Positions 1 to 5,617 of a stretch of DNA of 6,912 bases are shown here, one piece after another (the first letter of the stretch is position 1; the number at the start of each line of letters is the position of its first letter). Origin of the DNA: Thauera sp. (lineage in GTDB: Bacteria; Pseudomonadota; Gammaproteobacteria; Burkholderiales; Rhodocyclaceae); the NCBI GenBank assembly GCA_023150215.1, contig JAKLLJ010000177.1, forward strand, positions 1 to 6,912, written 5' to 3'. Below the pieces are notes generated by a model. The model was given only the letters and a program-made list of their open reading frames with translations, had not been told where the DNA came from and did not search any database. The translations under genes were made by a program, and so were the position numbers.

Positions 1-2823
1 GAGCTGCGCGACCGCGAAGCGGTTGCGCTTCCGGTACGAAAGCTCCAGAAGGCTGAGCAGCGTTTCAGTTTGCAAGAAGCCAGGCCGGATGGTCCGTTTT
101 CCGCCCTCGACGTCGCCACTGCGAATCTGTCGCGAAGGCTGCCGGCTTGGTTCGACGTCAAGGCTCGGGTGGACAGCAAGCTGCTTGCGAACTTGTCGGT
201 GACAGTGTCGAAACTTGCGGGTACTGGTTTTCGTGGCGCTGCAAAGACCAGTGACCGCAAGCGATGGGCAGAGCTGCTCATGGGGCAGGTGCTCTTCATC
301 TCCTATCTGGAGCATCGGGAGATTGTTGGAGTGACCTATCGCGGGCGTCGCGATGTCGGTGAGCTTCATGACCTCGTTGCGCGAATGGACCGCGAGGGCG
401 TGCGCGTGCTGGTCGATCGTCTGCGCGGAGATTTCAATGGCGATTTCCTGGGCGACGACCGGCACGATCCCTGGACCGCCCTCACAGATGACGGATTCGA
501 TTTTCTGAACCAGTTTCTGCGCCGAACCGACATGGAGACGGGGCAGGGCGATTTCTGGAATTACGATTTCAGCTACATCCCCGTCGAATTGCTCTCCGGT
601 CTCTATGAGAAGTTTCTGACGCCAGAGCAGCAGGCCAAAGATGGCGCCTACTACACGCCCCGCAACCTGGCAATGCTGGCGGTTGAACAGGCGCTCATGG
701 CCTCGCCCGATCCGCTGGCGGAGACGATTTTTGATGGAGCCTGCGGTTCAGGCATCCTGCTGACCACAGCCTATCGTCGCCTGATTGCACTGTGCGAGGC
801 GCGGCAGGGGCGGCAACTCGGATTCGCCGAGCGGGGTGAGCTCCTCAAGCGCAGCATCTTTGGCGGCGACATCAATTTCATGGCGTGCCGCGTGACGGCC
901 TTCAGCCTGTACCTATCCCTCCTTGAGGGGCTGGCCCCAGCGGACATCTTGGCGGCACAGGAGCGCGATGGAACGAAGCTGCCCTCCCTCAATGGGAGCA
1001 ACCTCGCCCATGGCAGCCAACGGGCCGACTTCTTCCGGACTTCCCACACGTTCCACACGCGCCGTTTTTCATTGGTCATCTCCAATCCTCCCTGGGCAGA
1101 ACCTGAGGGCGAGAGCCGAACGTCGGCGGATGACTGGGCGGATCGCGCTGGTGTTCCTTTTGCACGGCGGCAGATCGCCGGTGCCTACGCGCTGCGCGCG
1201 CTTGAATTTCTCTCGGAAGGCGGTAGAGCTTGCCTGATCCTTCCCATCGGCCAATTTCTTGGCGCCTCCAGCGCGGACTTTGTCGCTCACCTTCTCAAGG
1301 GATACCGACCGTCGCGCCTGATCAACTTTGGCGATCTGCAGGGGCTGCTGTTTCCTACGGCTGAAAACACGTGCCATATCTTCCTGGGGGAGAGACGTCC
1401 GGATGGTTTGTTGAGTCACATTCCGTTTGGGGAGACGTTCGACTATTTGGTGCCGAAAGCCGACCTTAGTCTTGCCCTCGGTCGGTTGACCATGCAGTCC
1501 GCCGATCGCCACACGCTGCAGACCCGCTCGGTTGCCGAGGATCCACAACTGCTTGTCGCCATGATGTGGGGAGATGCCAGTGACCTGTCCATCTGGACGC
1601 GGTTGACCTTGCGCGGTACGTTTGCCGATTTCTGGCGTGGGCCCCGCGAGTTTCGGCGCTGGGTATATCGAAAGGGGATCCATCTCCATGACAAGAGCCG
1701 TGAGGCTGTCGATCCCGGCGAGCTGCGCAAGATGCCATTCGTGCCCATTGTGGCGCTGCGTGCGGGATCGCCTGTTCTTCATCCCGAACTGCTAGCCAAG
1801 TGGCCTGAGGCTCAGGACACGGTCGTGGGTTTGAACGAAGGGGTGCGTGCCGTTTTCGATGGACCGCGAGTGCTTTTTCCGGATGGTTTCTCCAAGGGTG
1901 AGCAGAACATTCGCGCGGTCTACTACGATGGGCAGGCCTCCTTCACCCACAGCATCGGTGTGATCGCTGGCCGCGAGGAGGACGCTGCCCTGCTTCAGTT
2001 CACTGCGGCGTATCTGCGCTCGACGCTCGCCCGCTACTTTCTCATGATGCGTGGCTGGAAGATGCTGTGCGAACGCAACGGCGTGCATCTGGCTGACGTC
2101 GAAACCTTCCCGTTCTTTGTGCCAGAGGATGCGCCGGATCCGGCGGCGGCACGGGACGCGCTCTTGGCGGTTCAGGCTCGCATGGCGGAACTGATGGCCT
2201 TGCCCGAACTTGAGCAAGCATCCCGCTACGACGAGTTGCGTGACGAGTTTGACGCGGCGGTTTTTTCCTATTTCGGACTCTCCGGTGAAGAGCAGACGCT
2301 GATCCGTGAATCGGTTCGCGTCCTCATGCCCTCTGTGCGGCCGCGCAGTTTCAAAAGTTTGGATACCCCAGCTCAGCATAGGGCCAGCGCCGAGGACTTC
2401 GGCATCTATGCGCAGGCACTCGCCAATGCCTTGACTGCGTGGAGAACGAAGGCACGCGGCCAAGGCCGATTCCGTGTCGATGTGGTTGCGAACGATCCGA
2501 GTCGCGCTGGGCCGTCAGGCATCGTGCGGATTTCGTATCTGGGAGATTCCACTGACAGGCCCGAGGTCAGCGCGTCGATGAATGACGAGTTGGTGCTTGC
2601 GACACTCGCCGAGTTGAGAAAAGCGGGGCTTTGCGCGATTCCATCGGGAGACTTCCTCTGCCTGGTGCCGGATGTGCATCTCTGGGTTGATGGCGCGCTG
2701 TACCTTGTGCGGCCGCTAACCAAGCGCAACTGGACAGTGCGAAAGGCTCTTCGAGATGCCGAGCATATCGTCCGTGGTGTGCAAGTGCGCCAATCCGTCG
2801 AGAAGGGGGAGGCGACGGCATGA
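1..2823 (+). CDS. N6-adenine DNA methyltransferase, large fused type (5'-partial)
   Basis: This protein likely transfers a methyl group from SAM to adenine N6 in a specific DNA site, as the modification component of a restriction-modification-like system. The frame is open from base 1. A TTG at 70 gives 917 residues, but 23 further codons without a stop precede it, so the gene probably starts outside the window. Numbering from TTG-70: a helical N-terminal region (about 60-185) carries the LLMGQVLFISYLEHREIVG segment typical of type IIG/Eco57I-like enzymes. DGAYYTP (191-197) is the motif X region, FDGACGSG (221-228) the SAM-binding motif I, GGDIN (265-269) the next strand, and NPPW (339-342) the catalytic motif IV of N6-adenine enzymes. 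About 450 residues follow the core (after about 450), far more than in HsdM (about 500 aa in total), and probably include a target-recognition region. No nuclease motif is evident in the visible part. The nuclease-like gene follows with a 4-bp overlap. Methyltransferase class is certain; the system type is not. Confidence 0.9.
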   Translation, partial: ELRDREAVALPVRKLQKAEQRFSLQEARPDGPFSALDVATANLSRRLPAWFDVKARVDSKLLANLSVTVSKLAGTGFRGAAKTSDRKRWAELLMGQVLFISYLEHREIVGVTYRGRRDVGELHDLVARMDREGVRVLVDRLRGDFNGDFLGDDRHDPWTALTDDGFDFLNQFLRRTDMETGQGDFWNYDFSYIPVELLSGLYEKFLTPEQQAKDGAYYTPRNLAMLAVEQALMASPDPLAETIFDGACGSGILLTTAYRRLIALCEARQGRQLGFAERGELLKRSIFGGDINFMACRVTAFSLYLSLLEGLAPADILAAQERDGTKLPSLNGSNLAHGSQRADFFRTSHTFHTRRFSLVISNPPWAEPEGESRTSADDWADRAGVPFARRQIAGAYALRALEFLSEGGRACLILPIGQFLGASSADFVAHLLKGYRPSRLINFGDLQGLLFPTAENTCHIFLGERRPDGLLSHIPFGETFDYLVPKADLSLALGRLTMQSADRHTLQTRSVAEDPQLLVAMMWGDASDLSIWTRLTLRGTFADFWRGPREFRRWVYRKGIHLHDKSREAVDPGELRKMPFVPIVALRAGSPVLHPELLAKWPEAQDTVVGLNEGVRAVFDGPRVLFPDGFSKGEQNIRAVYYDGQASFTHSIGVIAGREEDAALLQFTAAYLRSTLARYFLMMRGWKMLCERNGVHLADVETFPFFVPEDAPDPAAARDALLAVQARMAELMALPELEQASRYDELRDEFDAAVFSYFGLSGEEQTLIRESVRVLMPSVRPRSFKSLDTPAQHRASAEDFGIYAQALANALTAWRTKARGQGRFRVDVVANDPSRAGPSGIVRISYLGDSTDRPEVSASMNDELVLATLAELRKAGLCAIPSGDFLCLVPDVHLWVDGALYLVRPLTKRNWTVRKALRDAEHIVRGVQVRQSVEKGEATA
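2804..2812 (+). promoter_or_regulatory. Ribosome binding site of the nuclease-like gene
   Basis: A purine-rich AGGGGGAGG-like stretch lies about 7 bases before the ATG at 2820, inside the last codons of the methyltransferase gene. With the ATGA stop/start overlap it supports the 2820 start and translational coupling of the two genes. A second in-frame ATG follows directly at 2823. Confidence 0.6.
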
Positions 2824-3527
2824 TGTCTCCAGTCGACTGGTTTGCTGCCTTTCCGATCCAGCCGGCCACGGAGGCCGTGGAGGCGCTGCGTCAGGGCTGG
2901 ACAGAATTGGCGGGACGGCCGCGCCCGGATTTCAATCCCAAGACGAAGGAAGATGGGCTGACCAAACGGCTGAAGGTGTACGTTGAGAACCACGTCGCAC
3001 GGGAACGCGGCTTGCTCGGTATGTGGGCTGCCGAAGACATCATCGGGGACGTTGATCCGAACACTGGCGCGATGCTTGAGGAGCGTCGGACCGATATTGT
3101 CTACGGCTGGAACGATGACGTCCGCGGCATGAAGCTGGTCTTCGAGTTCAAACGCCTGGGTCGCCAGAAGAAACACCGTGACCACTATCTACAAGACCAG
3201 GGATTGGGGCGATTCGTCACGGGCATCTATAGCAGAAAGGAGGCCGTTGCGGCCATGGTGGGAGTTCTGCTGGATCCGGAGCCTGAGGTGGTGCCACCCA
3301 TCAGGGAGGCACTCCAGGACGCTGCGCTTGCCACGTTTCTGCGTTTGCGGCGCTTGCCTTCGGGCCTCCCTTATGCCCGGCCTTCTGCGATGTTCACGGG
3401 GGCGGATTTCGATACGGAACACGAGCGGGATGCCGCGCTTGCACCCACGCACGGGACGATTCGCGTATCTCATTTCTTCTTCGCATTCGGCTATCCGACT
3501 ACCACTCGGAAGCAGAAATCCGCATAG
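2820..3527 (+). CDS. Putative PD-(D/E)XK restriction endonuclease-like protein
   Basis: This is a 235-residue soluble protein with no signal peptide or membrane segment. Its centre fits the PD-(D/E)XK nuclease core. An acidic residue in the first helix (E45 in KEDGLTKRL, 43-51) is followed by ERRTDIVYG (88-96) with D92. A hydrophobic strand then ends in FEFKRLG (108-114), giving E109-x-K111. The following helix/strand segment YLQDQGLGRFVTGIY (123-137) has the Q and G-x-x-RF-x-x-G-x-Y pattern seen after the active site in several restriction-type nucleases. The C-terminal part (about 155-235) is not recognised. The gene overlaps the methyltransferase stop by 4 bp (ATGA), so the two are almost surely co-expressed, and the context points to the cleavage partner of that enzyme. 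No DNA-recognition or ATPase domain is visible, so specificity may come from the methyltransferase. The fold is inferred from motif spacing only; a structural or regulatory subunit is possible. Confidence 0.6.
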   Translation: MMSPVDWFAAFPIQPATEAVEALRQGWTELAGRPRPDFNPKTKEDGLTKRLKVYVENHVARERGLLGMWAAEDIIGDVDPNTGAMLEERRTDIVYGWNDDVRGMKLVFEFKRLGRQKKHRDHYLQDQGLGRFVTGIYSRKEAVAAMVGVLLDPEPEVVPPIREALQDAALATFLRLRRLPSGLPYARPSAMFTGADFDTEHERDAALAPTHGTIRVSHFFFAFGYPTTTRKQKSA

Positions 3528-3546
3528 GAGCCCATTGCCAGCTGGA

Positions 3547-4527
3547 TCATCGGCCGCGCCGTCTGGCCTCTCCCGGATTGACGCCGAACTGCTTGCGAAA
3601 TGCCGCTGAGAAGTGGCTCATGTTCGAGTAGCCCAGATCGCACGCCACTGCCGACACACTGGTATCGTCCCTCAGCAGGCGGCGCCGCGCCTCGTTCATG
3701 CGCTCATGCTGGAACAGGCCGTACACACTGAAGCCGTACAGCGCGCGAAACCCGCGCTTCAGTTTCGCCGGGCTCAGCCCGTTCTCGCGCGCCACATCCA
3801 GGATCAGCGGAGGCTGCGACAGATCGGACAGGAGATGCGCGCGCGCACGGGCCAGACGCATTTGATCTGCTCGGTCCAATGCGCCTGTGCCACCTATATC
3901 CGCCCGCGCCTCCAAAAGCAGGCTCACCAGCGTCAGTCCTTGTGCCTGCAGCCACAAGGGGTGCCGGTCCCCTGACGATTCGCCGTCGCCCGGACGGTAC
4001 CGCATCGCGTGCGCCAATGCTTGGGCCGTGGCATGCAATTCCGTGCCGCGGAGCCCGGTCTCAAAACACAGTCCATTTGATAGCGCACGACGCAGCGTCG
4101 GTTCGGCGTCGCCCATCAGTTCCTCGAATGCGTCATGTCGCACCATGACGCCAACGCTCTCATAGACACCGTGCTGGTGAAATCGCCAGCACTGATCGGG
4201 GCCAAAAGCGATGTTGCCACTGGCCGCGTGAACCTGACGCTCGTCGATCCGCCGGCCGACACCTTGCCCCTTCATGCCGTTCAGCACCGCGAGGGATTCG
4301 CCCAGCAATACGTAGCTGAAATGGATGAACCCGCTGTCATCGAGCACGCTGAGATCGATCGGGTTGGCCAGACGCGTGGACCAGTGCATCAGCTGCACGC
4401 CCTCTCGCGTCGCCACCCGCCGATGACTGGACGTAACAAGGTCCAGCCCCAAGGCTTCGCTGGGGTCTCTGATCATCTCCGTGGCCAGGAGATGGGGTAT
4501 CGAAGTAGCTGCGTTGGCCCTGGGCAT
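3547..4527 (-). CDS. AraC-family transcriptional regulator, PchR/AlcR-like
   Basis: This is a DNA-binding activator of about 326 residues, probably responding to an internalised ferric siderophore, as known for PchR and AlcR. The C-terminal third is a clear AraC double helix-turn-helix. Helix-turn-helix 1 (about 242-262) contains LDVARENGLSPAKLKRGFR and is followed by LYGFSVYGLFQHERMNEAR, a linker typical of PchR-like proteins. Helix-turn-helix 2 (about 290-311) contains VSAVACDLGYSNMSHFSAAF. The N-terminal 240 residues form the presumed sensor domain and include SGNIAFGPDQCWRF (103-116). I chose the ATG at 4527 because an AGAGGAAG site lies 10 bases upstream and the length fits the family. 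A GTG directly before it (4530) is an equally possible start. The frame stays open upstream to 4875, but that part crosses the Fur box and the divergent gene and reads as non-coding. It is divergent from the methyltransferase-receptor genes and is likely their regulator. Family assignment is firm; the siderophore ligand is inference. Confidence 0.9.
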   Translation of the reverse strand: MPRANAATSIPHLLATEMIRDPSEALGLDLVTSSHRRVATREGVQLMHWSTRLANPIDLSVLDDSGFIHFSYVLLGESLAVLNGMKGQGVGRRIDERQVHAASGNIAFGPDQCWRFHQHGVYESVGVMVRHDAFEELMGDAEPTLRRALSNGLCFETGLRGTELHATAQALAHAMRYRPGDGESSGDRHPLWLQAQGLTLVSLLLEARADIGGTGALDRADQMRLARARAHLLSDLSQPPLILDVARENGLSPAKLKRGFRALYGFSVYGLFQHERMNEARRRLLRDDTSVSAVACDLGYSNMSHFSAAFRKQFGVNPGEARRRGR

Positions 4528-4537
4528 CACTGCATCG

Positions 4538-4545
4538 CTTCCTCT
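4538..4545 (-). promoter_or_regulatory. Ribosome binding site of the AraC-family gene
   Basis: On the minus strand this reads AGAGGAAG, 10 bases before the ATG at 4527 and 7 before the alternative GTG at 4530. It sets the start of the regulator well downstream of the first possible start of the open frame. Confidence 0.6.
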
Positions 4546-4596
4546 TGCCTCCGTTGATCCGATGCGGGCAGCAATGAGCCCGTTCCGGGTGGCAAT

Positions 4597-4615
4597 CGTA
4601 ATACGAATCATTATT
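4597..4615. promoter_or_regulatory. Fur box in the divergent intergenic region
   Basis: The plus-strand sequence CGTAATACGAATCATTATT matches the 19-bp Fur consensus (GATAATGATAATCATTATC) at 13 of 19 positions, including an unbroken run of nine (AATCATTAT). It sits in an AT-rich patch inside otherwise GC-rich DNA, 69 bases from the regulator start and 96 bases from the methyltransferase start. It could therefore control both divergent promoters. Fe(II)-Fur binding here would repress when iron is sufficient, which fits the receptor and the PchR-like regulator. I could not pick convincing -35/-10 hexamers on either strand. The rest of the intergenic region (4528-4711) holds nothing else I can name. 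Confidence 0.7.
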
Positions 4616-4711
4616 ATTGAACAGGGTTGTAACTTTTCCTTGCGTGGGTCCGAGGGGCTGGGCGTTTGCTTTTGCACCACCACGGATCCATCGAATTCCC
4701 TTGATCGACTC

Positions 4712-5557
4712 ATGTCCCAAGCACCGCTCAATCCCGTTTCCGCAGTTGATGCCACGCCGGTGCTATGCGGCGTACCGCAGACCATGTTGTGGACGCTGCA
4801 CAACCGCGCCACCGAATCCCTGCGGCCCGATGCTTGGTTTCGTGATCCGGCGGCCGAGCGCATCTTCCAGTCCATCGCTTTTGACTACCGGGCCCATTTC
4901 GGCCGTCCCGACAGTTCGCACGCCACCCGCTCGCAGATGTTCGACGAGGCGCTGCGTCCGTGGCTCGCCGCGCATCCCGGCGGCACGGTGGTCGAACTCG
5001 GTTGCGGGCTGGAGACGCAGTTCCAGCGCTGCGACGATGGACGGGTGCGCTGGTTGTGTGTGGATGTGCCGGACGCGATTGCCGTGCGCGAGCGCTACCT
5101 GGCACCCAGCGAGCGATGCCGCCATGTTGTGCGCTCCGCGCTCGACTTGAGCTGGATGGATGAGGTCGAGGCGAGCAACGGTGTCTTCGTCACCGCCCAG
5201 GGCCTGTTCATGTATTTCCCCGAAGACGAGGTTGGGTACCTGATCTCGGCGATGGCGAGGCGCTTCAAAGGGGGCGAACTCATGTTCGACACCATTCCGC
5301 GCTGGTTCTCGCGCAAGACGATGGCCGGGCTCGATATCACGAGCCACTACCGCGCCCCGCCCATGCCCTGGGGTATCAATCGCGACGAAATCGAGACCGT
5401 GCTGAGGGCATGGTGCCCACACATCGACTCGGTGCAGAACGAGCCCTACCGCCGTTTCAGAACCTTCCCTGCGCGGCTGGGCCCCTGGATAGCGCACATA
5501 CCGGTGCTCGCCAAACTCCTTCCCGCGATCGTGCGCGTGCGCTTCGCTCGGGAATGA
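4712..5557 (+). CDS. SAM-dependent methyltransferase, LCM/TcmP-like family
   Basis: This is a 281-residue cytoplasmic class I methyltransferase of the leucine-carboxyl-methyltransferase type (PF04072-like), a family that includes polyketide carboxyl O-methyltransferases such as TcmP. SAM-binding motif I is VVELGCGLETQFQR (93-106). The acidic end of the second strand is CVDVPDAIAVRER (116-128). The family-typical AQGLFMYF is at 162-169, followed by GGELMFDTIPR (187-197). The N-terminal PQTMLWTLHNRATES (22-36) and the early RDPAAERI (44-51) are also characteristic of this group. I chose the ATG at 4712 because the product then begins just before the conserved part and the gene no longer overlaps the regulator; the open frame extends upstream to 4481. 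No good Shine-Dalgarno is seen before it. It lies downstream of the Fur box and 60 bp before the receptor gene, so it is probably in the same iron-regulated operon. The substrate is unknown; O-methylation of a siderophore or precursor is the contextual guess. Confidence 0.85.
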   Translation: MSQAPLNPVSAVDATPVLCGVPQTMLWTLHNRATESLRPDAWFRDPAAERIFQSIAFDYRAHFGRPDSSHATRSQMFDEALRPWLAAHPGGTVVELGCGLETQFQRCDDGRVRWLCVDVPDAIAVRERYLAPSERCRHVVRSALDLSWMDEVEASNGVFVTAQGLFMYFPEDEVGYLISAMARRFKGGELMFDTIPRWFSRKTMAGLDITSHYRAPPMPWGINRDEIETVLRAWCPHIDSVQNEPYRRFRTFPARLGPWIAHIPVLAKLLPAIVRVRFARE

Positions 5558-5617
5558 CCGCCCTCTGGCGTCCTCCACAAGCTCCTCTTCGTCCATGCCC
5601 GCTCCCCATCTTTCCTC

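Noticed and set aside
2866..2880. Perfect 6-bp inverted repeat CCACGG-AGG-CCGTGG early in the nuclease gene
   Set aside because: It is short, lies inside coding sequence without a U-tract, and such GC-rich repeats are common by chance at this composition.
1069..3185. Long minus-strand open frames under the methyltransferase and nuclease genes
   Set aside because: Their translations are low-complexity and Arg/His/Ser-rich with no recognisable motif, while the plus-strand frames carry clear catalytic motifs. They are mirror frames of GC-rich coding DNA.
3538..3545. Palindrome CCAGCTGG in the convergent gap as a possible terminator
   Set aside because: It is only 8 bp with no loop and no T-run on either strand, so it is not a credible intrinsic terminator.
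4481..4711. Upstream 77-codon extension of the methyltransferase gene
   Set aside because: It overlaps the start of the regulator gene and the operator region and matches nothing in the family. The ATG at 4712 gives the expected length.
4528..4875. Upstream 116-codon extension of the AraC-family gene
   Set aside because: It crosses the Fur box and overlaps the divergent methyltransferase start. Its residues are unlike the family, and a good ribosome binding site supports a start at 4527 or 4530.
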